Below, one piece after another: positions 1 to 8,934 of a DNA stretch of 64,000 bases (its first letter is position 1; each line of letters opens with the position of its first letter). A program made the translations under genes and the position numbers. The notes beneath the pieces were generated by a model. That model searched no databases. It was not told the DNA's origin and worked only from the letters and a program-made list of their open reading frames with translations. This DNA comes from Qingshengfaniella alkalisoli. Its GTDB lineage: Bacteria; Pseudomonadota; Alphaproteobacteria; Rhodobacterales; Rhodobacteraceae. The stretch lies in assembly GCF_007855645.1 (NCBI RefSeq), contig NZ_CP042264.1:232501-296500 (forward strand), in the 5' to 3' direction.

Positions 1-777
1 GCCGGGTTCCAGATAGACCTCGACGTCGTAGGTTTCGCGAATATACCGAATGAGCTGGACCAGCCCCTCACGATCGTAATCCGCGCGCGTGATGTGATGC
101 CCGCCCCCGAGGTTCAGCCATTTCATCCGATTCAGCCACGGTGCGATTTTTGGCTCTACCGCATCCCAGGTTCGCTTCAGTGGCTCAAAGGTCTGTTCGC
201 ACAAGGTGTGCATGTGCAACCCTTCGACACCTTCAAAATCGGCCTCCGTCAGCAGCGACACCGGTGTGCCCAGCCGCGAACATGGCGCGGCGGGGTCATA
301 TTTCTCGTTCCAGCCTTCGGAATGCTCGGGATTGATCCGCAACCCGACACCACACTCCAGGCCGTCCATCCGCGCGGCGTCTATGATCTCGCGGAACCGC
401 GCAATCTGGCCGGGGCTGTTGAAAATCACGTGATCCGACAGCTGAAGAACCTCTATCAGCTCATCGCCCTTGAACCCGGCATTGAAAGTCGCCACCTTCC
501 CGCCGAACTTTTCACGTCCCAGCCGTGCCTCATGGATGCCGGACGCGGCGGTGCCGGACAGATAGCGCATGACCAGCGGGGCCAGCGCGAACATGGAGAA
601 CGCTTTGAGCGCCAGAAAGACGTGCACGCCTGATCGGTCGGCCACATCTTTCAGGATGATCAGGTTCCGCTCAATTTGTGCTGCATCCACGACAAAACAT
701 GGACTCGGCACCCGATTAAGATCGAAATCCGAGAAGATGCGCCGCGAGTCCGCCGCGATATCCAACCGCTGATCCAT
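1..777 (-). CDS. nspC: Carboxynorspermidine/carboxyspermidine decarboxylase (3' end outside window)
   Basis: The reading frame is open from an ATG at 777 to the window edge, giving 259 codons without a stop. It is a PLP-dependent alanine-racemase-fold decarboxylase that turns carboxy(nor)spermidine into (nor)spermidine in the cytoplasm. Visible motifs are LALKAFSMF with the PLP lysine, ASGIHEARLG, GLHMHTLCE and LNLGGGHHIT; the last residues before the edge are EPG, a motif near the C-terminal third of the family. A Shine-Dalgarno-like GGAAAGG lies a few bases upstream of the ATG. It follows the carboxynorspermidine dehydrogenase gene by 72 bp in the same direction, forming the end of a speA-dehydrogenase-decarboxylase operon. 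Only the C-terminal part is missing, because of the window boundary. Confidence 0.93.
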   Translation of the reverse strand, partial: MDQRLDIAADSRRIFSDFDLNRVPSPCFVVDAAQIERNLIILKDVADRSGVHVFLALKAFSMFALAPLVMRYLSGTAASGIHEARLGREKFGGKVATFNAGFKGDELIEVLQLSDHVIFNSPGQIARFREIIDAARMDGLECGVGLRINPEHSEGWNEKYDPAAPCSRLGTPVSLLTEADFEGVEGLHMHTLCEQTFEPLKRTWDAVEPKIAPWLNRMKWLNLGGGHHITRADYDREGLVQLIRYIRETYDVEVYLEPG

Positions 778-849
778 GCTTTGCCCTTTCCACGTGCGCG
801 CGCACGCCCGCAGGTGACGGGGTCGTTCTCCGCCGCCTGCGGCATGCCC

Positions 850-2055
850 TTAAAATGATACCGGCGCGTCCAGTTCCTCGACCTGCCACGGCAGGCCTTG
901 GGTGTTCAGCATCTCCATGAAAGCATCTGGGTCGAGTTGCTCCATGTTCCACACGCCCGGCTCGGTCCAGTTGCCCTTCAGCACCATTGCCGCACCAATC
1001 ATCGCGGGCACGCCCGTCGTATAAGCGACCGCCTGGCTGCCGACTTCGGCATAGCACTCTTCATGATCGCATATGTTATAGATGTAGAAGGTCTTTTCTT
1101 CCCCGTCCTTCGCGCCCGTCACGACATCACCGATACAGGTCTTGCCCTTGGTCTTCGCACCCAGCTCTCCCGGGTCGGGCAGAACCGTCTTCAGGAACTG
1201 AAGCGGTATGATCTCCTTGCCGTCATGGACCACCGGTTCAATAGACGTCATGCCGATATTCTGCAGAACGGTGACATGGTTGATGTAGGCATCCCCGAAG
1301 GTCATCCAGAACCGCGCGCGCTCTACCTCCGGGAAATGGGTTTTCAGGCTTTCCAGTTCCTCGTGATACATTAGGTACATGTTCTTCTCACCCACGCCGG
1401 GGAAGTCGAACGCCACCTTGTGGCTCATAGCCGGGGTTTCGACCCAGTCGCCGTTTTCCCAGTGCCGCGCAGGGGCCGTTACTTCGCGGATGTTGATCTC
1501 CGGGTTGAAGTTGGTCGCAAACGGCATGCCATTGTCGCCGCCATTGCAATCGAGCACGTCGATCTGGCGGATGCTGTCCAGCTTGTGTTTCATGATCCAC
1601 GTGGCGAAAACGCTCGTCACGCCCGGATCGAAGCCGGACCCGAGGATCGCGGTCAAACCCTTTTCCTTGAAGCGATCCTGATAGGCCCATTGCCAATGGT
1701 ATTCGAACTTGGCTTCGTCCTCGGGTTCATAATTGGCCGTGTCCAGATAGTTTACACCTGCCTCAAGGCAGGCATCCATCAGTTTCAAATCCTGATAGGG
1801 CAGCGCCAGATTGACGACCAGCTCGGCTTCCGTCGTGTTGATCAGTGCAACCGTCGCGCCCACATCCATCGCGTCCAGCGCATAGGTCTGGACCTCGACA
1901 CCTGTGCGCTTCTTAACCTCTGCGGCGATATCGTCGCATTTCGACTTCGTGCGGCTCGCCAAGTGGATTTCCGAAAAGATTTCCGGGTTCATTGCCATCT
2001 TGTGTACAGCTACCGAGCTTACTCCGCCTGCGCCGACTACCAGAACCTTACCCAT
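850..2055 (-). CDS. Carboxynorspermidine (carboxyspermidine) dehydrogenase, saccharopine dehydrogenase family
   Basis: This 401-residue enzyme condenses a diamine (putrescine or diaminopropane) with aspartate semialdehyde, using NADPH, to make carboxyspermidine or carboxynorspermidine. The N-terminal Rossmann motif GAGGVSSV is at residues 8-15, and the body matches the saccharopine-dehydrogenase fold (LDTANYEPEDEAKFEYHWQ, GSGFDPGVTSVF). I chose the ATG at 2055 because AAGGAGG lies about 11 bases upstream and the protein then begins directly with the nucleotide-binding strand; a more upstream in-frame ATG at 2091 would overlap the end of speA. The gene sits between speA and the decarboxylase gene, which fixes its role in spermidine synthesis rather than lysine metabolism. 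Confidence 0.93.
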   Translation of the reverse strand: MGKVLVVGAGGVSSVAVHKMAMNPEIFSEIHLASRTKSKCDDIAAEVKKRTGVEVQTYALDAMDVGATVALINTTEAELVVNLALPYQDLKLMDACLEAGVNYLDTANYEPEDEAKFEYHWQWAYQDRFKEKGLTAILGSGFDPGVTSVFATWIMKHKLDSIRQIDVLDCNGGDNGMPFATNFNPEINIREVTAPARHWENGDWVETPAMSHKVAFDFPGVGEKNMYLMYHEELESLKTHFPEVERARFWMTFGDAYINHVTVLQNIGMTSIEPVVHDGKEIIPLQFLKTVLPDPGELGAKTKGKTCIGDVVTGAKDGEEKTFYIYNICDHEECYAEVGSQAVAYTTGVPAMIGAAMVLKGNWTEPGVWNMEQLDPDAFMEMLNTQGLPWQVEELDAPVSF

Positions 2056-2083
2056 CGCTATTCGCCCTCCTTGGTCGATTGCG

Positions 2084-3956
2084 TCATTCAAAATAAGTGT
2101 AGCCGGCCAGACTGTCTTTGTAGGCCGACATCAGGATCTTGCGCTCATCCAGGTTCACCTCACCCCGCCGCACGGCACGTTCCACCGTTTTGCGGAAGGC
2201 AACCATGATATCCTGCGGGTCATATTCGACGTAGGATAGTACCTCAGCGATGCTGTCACCTTCGGTTTCATGCTCGATCTGGTAGCCCCCGTCATCGGTC
2301 AAAGAGACCGTGACAACATTCGCATCACCGAACAGGTTGTGCAGATCGCCGAGCGTCTCCTGATAGGCCCCGACGAAGAACACGCCGATCAGGTAATTCT
2401 CATCATCTTTCAGATCGTGGACGGGCAGCGAGTTTTCTACCCCGTCTTCCAGCACGAAATGCTTGATCTTTCCGTCGCTGTCGCAGGTGATGTCGGTCAG
2501 GATCGCCCGACGGGTAGGTTCTTCATCCATCCTTTGCAGCGGCATAACCGGATGAATCTGGTCTATAGCCCACACATCCGGCAGCGACTGGAACAACGAG
2601 AAATTGCAGTGGTAGTAATCCACGAAGCTGCCCAACTGCTCTTCCAACTCACCGATGATACCGTTGCTGCGGGCCACTTTCGCGATCAGTGACAGCACAT
2701 GCCAAAAGGCACGCTCCGCCCGCCCCATCTGACGCAGATCCAACTGCCCACGCCGGAACAGCGCCCGCATCTCGTCACGATAAAATACAGCGTCATTAAA
2801 GCATTCCTGCAGCCGCTCAGGCTTGAGATACCCCTCCACGGCCAGCAGATCGGTCAGCATGTGATGATCGTTTTCACGTGGCGTGGGCTTCTGCACCACA
2901 TCGTAAAGCGTTGCGTCCAGCACGTCGAAGACGAGCATCGACGACAGGGCAACCACGAAACGGCCCGATTCCGTCACGATGATCGGATGCTCGATCCCAG
3001 CTTCATCCATGGCGTAGCCAACGGCCTCGATGATGTTCGAACAGTATTCATCGACCGTATAATTGACCGAATTCTCGTTCGACCGCTTTTCGCCGGTATA
3101 GTCGATCCCCAGCCCGCCACCGAAATCCAGATGCCCCAGCGGCGCACCAAGGGATTTCAGCTCGGTGTAGAACCGGCATGCCTCCGTGACCGTCCGCCGG
3201 ATGTCGATGATGTTGGGCACCTGCGACCCCAGATGGTTGTGCTGCAGGATCAGGCATCCCAGAAATCCGGTTTCTTCCAGACGATCCACAAGCTGAACCA
3301 CCTGATCCGTGCCCAGCCCGAAGGTCGACCGATCGCCGGAACTCGCTTCCCCACTTGCCCGACACGGTCTGCGTCAGCTTGATCCGCACACCCAGAAGCG
3401 GCTTGGTACCGATCTCCTCGGAAACACGACGGATGATCTCGAACTCCTTCAGGCTTTCGATCACGATTACCGTCTTGAAGCCCAGCTTGCGCGACAGGAT
3501 GGCCAGCCGGATGAATTCGTCATCCTTCACGCCGTTGCAAATGATCATGCTTTCGTCTGTCAAGGGCTGCGCCAGCGCCACGATAAGTTCGGGCTTGGAC
3601 CCGGCCTCCAGACCATAATGGAACTCGCGACCCATCTCGACCAGTCGATGCACGACTTCGGCCTGCTGGTTCACCTTGATCGGGAAAACGCCGCGATACT
3701 CACCCTTGTAGCCGAACTGGTCGATAGCTTTGGCGAAAGCGGTGTGCAGGCGCCGCAACCCATGTTCCAGAAAAGACTGCACCCGCAACACGATGGGTGT
3801 GCGTATACCTCGCGCGTTGAGATCGGCCATAATGGCTGGCAGGCTGACGGAGGGCTTCTCGGGGTGGATCGGATCGGTCAAAGCGACATCACCATTATCC
3901 TGAACGGTTACAAGCCCGTGCCCCCAATTTTCGATCCCGTATCGAGAAGCGTACAT
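2084..3956 (-). pseudogene. speA: Biosynthetic arginine decarboxylase SpeA, interrupted by one frameshift
   Basis: SpeA decarboxylates arginine to agmatine, the first step of putrescine and spermidine synthesis. The gene starts at ATG 3956, preceded by AGGAGG, and its first part carries GVFPIKVNQQ with the PLP lysine K94. That frame runs as far as SGKW and then becomes nonsense ending at 3048. The rest of the enzyme (SSGDRSTFG, QHNHLGSQ, DFGGGLGIDY, CNFSLFQSLPD) continues in another frame to 2084. Removing one G from the coding-strand GGGG at 3352-3349 joins the two as SGKW-EASSGDRSTFG, with the same number of residues between KW and FG as in E. coli SpeA. The repaired protein would be 623 residues, normal for the family. 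No other damage is visible, so a sequence error is likelier than a true pseudogene. Confidence 0.9.
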
Positions 3957-4103
3957 GCGCGTCCTCCTGCTCTCCCGCGACGTTGCGGTCATCGGTGAAT
4001 TTCCTGCGCCGCCTTTACCCTGACCGCGGCCACCGTCAAGCGCAACCTTTGCATTCTGCGGCTTACAGCCCAACTGCGTCACCGCGATGACGTTCCAACG
4101 GGA

Positions 4104-5015
4104 TCACGGCGCGAGCGACACATCCGTGAAAACAGGATAGTGATCGGACGGCCAGATGCCTTCGAACTTGCGACGCAGCACGGTCGGATCGGCGGCAGGC
4201 AGAAGGTTCTCGCTAACCGCGATGTGATCGATAGCGCCGAACAGATTGATACCCCGGTCGAAATGATAGGTCGCGCCATCGACAGGCAGAAACACCAGCC
4301 CCGCTGCTTCAAGTATCTTCACAGTCTGCGCAAAGCCCAACGCGTTCATATCACCCGCGAGCACCACCCGCTCGCCCGTCTCTACCAGCGGCGCGATGCG
4401 CCCGGCGACCAGTTCAGCCGATTTCAGGCGGTTGGAACCGCTCTTGTGCTCGAAATGCACATTGAACACAGTCAGCGACGCAGAGCCATCATGTGGTGAC
4501 AGCCGCACCCACGACGCGAACGCCGGATACGACCCATCGAAGGTACGAGAATAGATCACGTCCGGTGTGTCAGAGAAGAAGAACCACCCCTGATCAGCCA
4601 CGCGGAACATATCGCGCCGGTAAAAGATCGGCTGTGTTGACGGAAAGTCGCGCCAATCGCCCACTGCTGCCGCCGCCAGACGAGGATTTTGATCCAGAAG
4701 ATAAGCCCGAGCCAGATTGTTGGTATCGGCGTTGCCCCCTGCGAAGCTTTCCATCTCCTGAAACGCGATGACATCTGCGTCTATGAGTTGCAGCGCTTCG
4801 TTCATCGGGCCTTTGCGACTCTCCCAATCCTCCGCTGACCACGGCCCTGTTTGTCGGTTAACCAAGATGTAGTGGACATTGTATGTCGCGACACGCACCC
4901 TGCCATCCGGCTTTGCCGGAACGGCTGCATCGCCCGAGTTAGACACATGCAGCCCGCAAGCCAGCAGAACCAGCCCCATCATCACAAATAGTGGAATTCT
5001 GATCAGAAGCTTCAT
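4104..5015 (-). CDS. Endonuclease/exonuclease/phosphatase-family lipoprotein
   Basis: The 303-residue product has a short hydrophobic leader ending in a lipobox (LVLLAC, cysteine near residue 20), so it is probably anchored in a membrane facing the periplasm. The mature part is an EEP (DNase I-like) domain: RVATYNVHY at the first strand, DADVIAFQEME with the metal-binding glutamate, FNVHFEHKSG, VVLAGDMNA, and a terminal SDHYPVFTDVSL with the catalytic Asp-His pair. All expected catalytic elements are present. The family includes nucleases, phosphodiesterases and phosphatases, and the substrate cannot be told from the sequence. It lies about 150 bp upstream of speA on the same strand and 14 bp after the next gene, with which it may be co-transcribed. 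Confidence 0.8.
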   Translation of the reverse strand: MKLLIRIPLFVMMGLVLLACGLHVSNSGDAAVPAKPDGRVRVATYNVHYILVNRQTGPWSAEDWESRKGPMNEALQLIDADVIAFQEMESFAGGNADTNNLARAYLLDQNPRLAAAAVGDWRDFPSTQPIFYRRDMFRVADQGWFFFSDTPDVIYSRTFDGSYPAFASWVRLSPHDGSASLTVFNVHFEHKSGSNRLKSAELVAGRIAPLVETGERVVLAGDMNALGFAQTVKILEAAGLVFLPVDGATYHFDRGINLFGAIDHIAVSENLLPAADPTVLRRKFEGIWPSDHYPVFTDVSLAP

Positions 5016-5029
5016 CTCTAAGCAGCCAT

Positions 5030-6121
5030 TCAGGCGCTGATACTCCAGTAGCGGAACCGTTCCTGCCCTGTGACCTCCCGCACCAGACCGCGTTTTTCGA
5101 ACAGCAGCATGTTACGCTGAACGGCGGCGCGTGATGCTTTCGTCCTTGCCTCCAGCATGGGTGCCGAGACCAGCGGCCAACGCGCCAGCGCCTCGACAAG
5201 CTGCGGCGGGGTCCGGCCTGAAAGATCAGACGTCGCCTTGGTTGCGCGCTCCGTCCATTCCGCCACCCGGTCGCACTCCATCAATCCACGCAGACAAGCG
5301 CGTTCGATCCCCGTATACCATGCAGACAGACGTTGCCTGACGCCACCGGAGACACGATGCGCGCCTGATCCGCTCATCGCAGCAGGCACAAAACCCAATC
5401 CGCCGTCGCGTTGCCGCACGTCTTCTGCACCCAACCGGGCCGCCACTACAGCGCCTTCCAACTCTGCCTCGTCACCCGACAGCGCATGCCGCCGCCATGC
5501 ATGCCATGCCAGCGCAGAACGGGTCAGCGGATGCAGGTCAGGCGCGTCATCAAACACCGCAAACCAGTCTGCGGCAAGTGAACCGAAATCATCGCCCGTA
5601 GGCCGCATGATCAGATCCGGGTGCTCCGTTTGCTCGGACCGTTCTCGGCCGATGAACCCCGCCAGTGTCCGACGGTTGAGCTCCATCCGCCCTTCCAGCC
5701 GACGCACGGCCCAGGCCGCTCGCGCCAACGCCTGCGCATCATCCGACGCGCCCGACAAGCGGGTCGCCATATAAAGCGCCAACCTGTCGGCGCCGATCCT
5801 GTCACCGAGATGCCACCCCAGATCCGCAACCTCCATCAGGATGATCCGCATCCGCCATCCTTCGGGAGCCTGTCGTAGCCGTTCGTCCAACGCGCCATAG
5901 GCCATCGCGGCCCCCGCAAGCTCCATCGCTAGCGCCGACTGCGCCCGCGCCCAGCCCGAAGGTCGCAAAAGGTCATCGGATGGTTGCACCGCTTTCCAAG
6001 GCAAATCCGTCGGCGCAGAATCCCCATCCGGCGGAGGCGGCACAAACCACAGGTCGTCTTCCTCGGTTTGCTCTCGATCGAAGATCGAACGTGGTGCGTA
6101 TTCCGGGTTGTCTTCTTGCAT
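5030..6121 (-). CDS. DUF1612-like protein with C-terminal winged-helix segment
   Basis: The 363-residue protein is not one I recognise by function. It has an acidic, proline-rich N-terminus (residues 1-50), an alanine-rich helical body, and a C-terminal stretch (about residues 310-363: APMLEARTKASRAAVQRN...) that looks like a winged helix-turn-helix. The layout resembles the DUF1612 / RHE_PE00001-like proteins known mostly from rhizobial and roseobacter replicons. It is probably a DNA-binding regulator, but this is inference. An AGGAGGG site is 10 bases before the ATG at 6121 and 7 bases before an in-frame TTG at 6124, so either could be used. The downstream EEP gene starts 14 bp after its stop. 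Confidence 0.6.
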   Translation of the reverse strand: MQEDNPEYAPRSIFDREQTEEDDLWFVPPPPDGDSAPTDLPWKAVQPSDDLLRPSGWARAQSALAMELAGAAMAYGALDERLRQAPEGWRMRIILMEVADLGWHLGDRIGADRLALYMATRLSGASDDAQALARAAWAVRRLEGRMELNRRTLAGFIGRERSEQTEHPDLIMRPTGDDFGSLAADWFAVFDDAPDLHPLTRSALAWHAWRRHALSGDEAELEGAVVAARLGAEDVRQRDGGLGFVPAAMSGSGAHRVSGGVRQRLSAWYTGIERACLRGLMECDRVAEWTERATKATSDLSGRTPPQLVEALARWPLVSAPMLEARTKASRAAVQRNMLLFEKRGLVREVTGQERFRYWSISA

Positions 6122-6481
6122 CAAAAAGAAGCCCTCCTAACACGCATAATCATGATATTTTGCGCCAACCCAAGTCTTTTTCCACATGATGGCGCTACTG
6201 GGAATGTTGTTCGACATCTAAACAACGGTTTTCTGGAAATCGGTCTTCCATGTACCGCCGCGGAAGCCTGCCTAAAAGTTGCCATGAAGACCGCCGATCC
6301 GCCGGTGCTTTCGTGTCACCAACAATCCCGGCGCAAGCTCGCCTGCCATGACAATGTGATAACACGCGCTTCTACGGCAATGCGCGCTTCTTTGCCGCGT
6401 CGCCCGGCACTGTTACCCAGTCCGTCAAGCATATTTTAGCAAGGAGGAAAGCGCTCCTCCTCCGGAGAACCTTTACCAGCC
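6122..6481. other. 360-bp intergenic region
   Basis: I see no supported gene, RNA gene or repeat family here. It contains the upstream region of the DUF1612-like gene and the 3' flank of the CoA-transferase gene. The only structure I can point to is the hairpin at 6443-6460, listed separately. Confidence 0.6.
6443..6460 (-). terminator. Possible weak terminator after the glutarate operon
   Basis: GGAGGA (6443-6448) and TCCTCC (6455-6460) form a perfect 6-bp stem with a 6-base loop, 22 bp past the stop of the CoA-transferase gene on the minus strand. The bases that follow on that strand are T-poor (TTGCTAAAAT), so termination would be weak. Confidence 0.35.
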
Positions 6482-7627
6482 CTACGATTTGAATCGCCAA
6501 GACCCGCCACCCAGCACAGGCGCGGCTTTTTCTAATGCCAGCGGCGAGCGGGACATGTTGATCGGCGACCGCAGCCCCGGCACGCCTTCAGGCACGATCC
6601 GCATACCCCGCGCGACGATCTGAGGTTCCGAAATCGCCTCTGCCACCGAGTTGATCGGACCACAAGGAACGCCGGCCTGTTCGAGCATTGCGATCAAACT
6701 CTCGCGCGTCATGTCCCGGGTTTTGTCCTCGATCGTTGCACAAACCGCATCCCGATTTGCCACCCGCGCGGGGTTTGTCGCGAACGCGGGATCATCTGCC
6801 AGCCCATCCAAACCAAGGGCAACGCACAGCTTCGCGAACTGGCGATCATTACCGCAAGCTATGATCACATGGCCGTCTTTCGCAGCGAACACGGAGTAAG
6901 GGACAATATTAGGATGAGCGTTGCCGAGCCGCCGCGGCACCACATCCCCCAGCAAAAAATTCGTCGCCTGATTGGCCAAGACTGCAACCCCGCAATCCAG
7001 CAGCGAGAGATCGATGTGTTGGCCTTGCCCGGAACGCGCACGGTCGGATAACGCCGCTTGTACTGCGATAGTACCATAGAGCCCCGTGAAAATGTCGATC
7101 CACGCGACGCCCACCTTTTGCGGTAGTCCATCGGGTTCGCCCGTCAGGTCCATGATCCCGCACATACCCTGGATGAGAAAGTCGTAACCCGGCTGTTTGG
7201 CGCGCGGCCCGTCCTGACCAAAACCGGTGATGGAGACATAGACCAAGCGCGGGTTCGCCTCGTGCAAGCTTTCATAGTCCAGTCCGAATTTCTTCAGCCC
7301 ACCCAACTTGAAGTTCTCAATCAAAACGTCTGCATCAGCTATCAAGGTTTTCAGCCGCTTCAGATCGGCCGGGTTACGGAAATCACATGTAACGGACGAC
7401 TTGCCGCGATTTGCCGCGTGGAAATAGGCAGCAACCGTTTCCGTTTCACCGTCAACGCGTGGCCGCTCGATGAAAGGGGGACCCCAACGGCGGGTGTCGT
7501 CGCCTTCCGGCGCCTCCACCTTAATCACTTCCGCCCCCAGATCGGCAAGCGTCTGACCAATCCATGGACCAGCAAGGATGCGGGCCAGTTCGACAACCTT
7601 CAGCCCCTTCAGCGGTGCATCAGGCAT
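6482..7627 (-). CDS. CaiB/BaiF family III CoA-transferase, probably glutarate CoA-transferase
   Basis: The 381-residue product is a family III CoA-transferase: PLKGLKVVELARILAGPW at the N-terminus, ADVLIENFKLG, PGYDFLIQGMCGIMDLTGEPDG carrying the catalytic aspartate, and the GCGNDRQFAKL-type C-terminal half. It starts 3 bp after the stop of glutaryl-CoA dehydrogenase, so the two are translationally close and surely one operon. That pairing is the known arrangement in which the transferase activates glutarate with a CoA from succinyl-CoA or another donor (SUGCT-like), and the dehydrogenase then oxidises it. The specific substrate is inferred from the neighbour; the family assignment is seen directly. 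Confidence 0.85.
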   Translation of the reverse strand: MPDAPLKGLKVVELARILAGPWIGQTLADLGAEVIKVEAPEGDDTRRWGPPFIERPRVDGETETVAAYFHAANRGKSSVTCDFRNPADLKRLKTLIADADVLIENFKLGGLKKFGLDYESLHEANPRLVYVSITGFGQDGPRAKQPGYDFLIQGMCGIMDLTGEPDGLPQKVGVAWIDIFTGLYGTIAVQAALSDRARSGQGQHIDLSLLDCGVAVLANQATNFLLGDVVPRRLGNAHPNIVPYSVFAAKDGHVIIACGNDRQFAKLCVALGLDGLADDPAFATNPARVANRDAVCATIEDKTRDMTRESLIAMLEQAGVPCGPINSVAEAISEPQIVARGMRIVPEGVPGLRSPINMSRSPLALEKAAPVLGGGSWRFKS

Positions 7628-7630
7628 AGC

Positions 7631-8830
7631 TCAGAAGAACGCCTGCAACCCGGTTTGCGCACGGCCCAGAATGAGCGCATGCACGTCATGGGTGCCTTCA
7701 TATGTGTTCACGGTTTCCAGATTCTGCGCGTGCCGCATCACGTGATATTCGATCTGGATGCCATTGCCGCCATGCATGTCCCGCGCCTGCCGTGCGATGT
7801 CCAATGCCTTGCCACAGTTGTTGCGTTTGACGATGGAAATCATCTCGGGGGCGAAACGACCTTCGTCCATAAGACGCCCCACCCGTAACGATGCCTGCAA
7901 GCCAAGCGCGATTTCGGTCTGCATGTCTGCCAGCTTCTTCTGGAATAGTTGTGTCTGGGCCAAGGGCCGCCCGAACTGCGTGCGATCCAGCCCGTACTGG
8001 CGACTGCGCAGCCAGCAATCTTCGGCAGCACCCATCGCCCCCCATGAAATGCCATAGCGTGCGCGGTTCAGGCAACCGAACGGTCCACTCATTCCTTCAA
8101 CGCCCGGCAGAAGCGCGTCTTCGCCGACCTCTACATCTTCCAGCACGATTTCACCGGTAATCGATGCACGCAAAGAGAGCTTCCCGTCTATCTTGGGCGC
8201 GGACAACCCCTGCATTCCCTTATCCAGAACGAAGCCACGGATTTTCCCGTCATGGGCATCCGACCTTGCCCACACCACGAAGACATCAGCGATTGGACTG
8301 TTCGAGATCCACATCTTTGACCCGTTAAGCACATAGCCCCCATCCGTTTTGCGGGCGCGGGTTTTCATGCCCCCCGGATCAGACCCCGCATCGGGTTCGG
8401 TCAGGCCAAAACATCCTATCAAGTCCCCTGTGGCCAGACCCGGCAGATATTTCTGCCTCTGTTCGTCTGACCCATAGGCCTGTATCGGATACATGACCAA
8501 AGATGACTGGACCGACATCATGGACCGGTAACCGGAATCAATACGTTCGACCTCGCGCGCGACCAAGCCATAGGCGACATAGGACGCGCCGACACCGCCG
8601 TACTCTTCAGGAATGGTAACACCCAGCAGGCCCGCCTGCCCCATTTCGCGGAAGATTTCAGGGTCAGTCTGCTCCTCAAGATAAGCCTTCTGCACGCGCG
8701 GCAACAAGCGGTCAGATGCAAAGGCCTGTGCCGCATCGCGAACCATCCGCTCTTCTTCATTCAATTGATCATCCAGCAGGAAGGGATCCGCCCATGAGAA
8801 AGCCTGCCCACGATGTGATATGTCTGCCAT
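7631..8830 (-). CDS. gcdH: Glutaryl-CoA dehydrogenase
   Basis: This 399-residue acyl-CoA dehydrogenase oxidises and decarboxylates glutaryl-CoA to crotonyl-CoA in lysine, tryptophan and glutarate breakdown, passing electrons to ETF. Diagnostic features are [19 protein letters not shown] (FAD/substrate loop), [17 protein letters not shown], and the C-terminal [17 protein letters not shown] with the catalytic glutamate in the GCDH position. An arginine after the substrate loop ([10 protein letters not shown]) is typical of dicarboxylyl-CoA substrates. I chose ATG 8830 ([13 protein letters not shown]) because the upstream 24 residues of the longer frame are unlike the family. It is divergent from a LysR gene, whose regulator probably controls it. 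Confidence 0.9.
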   Translation of the reverse strand: MADISHRGQAFSWADPFLLDDQLNEEERMVRDAAQAFASDRLLPRVQKAYLEEQTDPEIFREMGQAGLLGVTIPEEYGGVGASYVAYGLVAREVERIDSGYRSMMSVQSSLVMYPIQAYGSDEQRQKYLPGLATGDLIGCFGLTEPDAGSDPGGMKTRARKTDGGYVLNGSKMWISNSPIADVFVVWARSDAHDGKIRGFVLDKGMQGLSAPKIDGKLSLRASITGEIVLEDVEVGEDALLPGVEGMSGPFGCLNRARYGISWGAMGAAEDCWLRSRQYGLDRTQFGRPLAQTQLFQKKLADMQTEIALGLQASLRVGRLMDEGRFAPEMISIVKRNNCGKALDIARQARDMHGGNGIQIEYHVMRHAQNLETVNTYEGTHDVHALILGRAQTGLQAFF

Positions 8831-8865
8831 CCATTGCGTCTTTCGTGACGTTTCGAACTGTTGGC

Positions 8866-8915
8866 TTATGCATAAAAGCTTTGCACCGGGAATGAAAATC
8901 AAAGATTATCGATAA
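8866..8915. promoter_or_regulatory. Paired palindromes between gcdH and the LysR gene, likely regulator operators
   Basis: TTATGCATAA (8866-8875) and TTATCGATAA (8906-8915) are both perfect 10-bp palindromes of the form TTATSSATAA. Their centres are 40 bp apart, close to four helical turns, which is the typical two-site pattern of LysR-type regulators. They lie in the shared 104-bp region between the divergent starts. Confidence 0.55.
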
Positions 8916-8934
8916 AAACATGCATGGAATGCAT

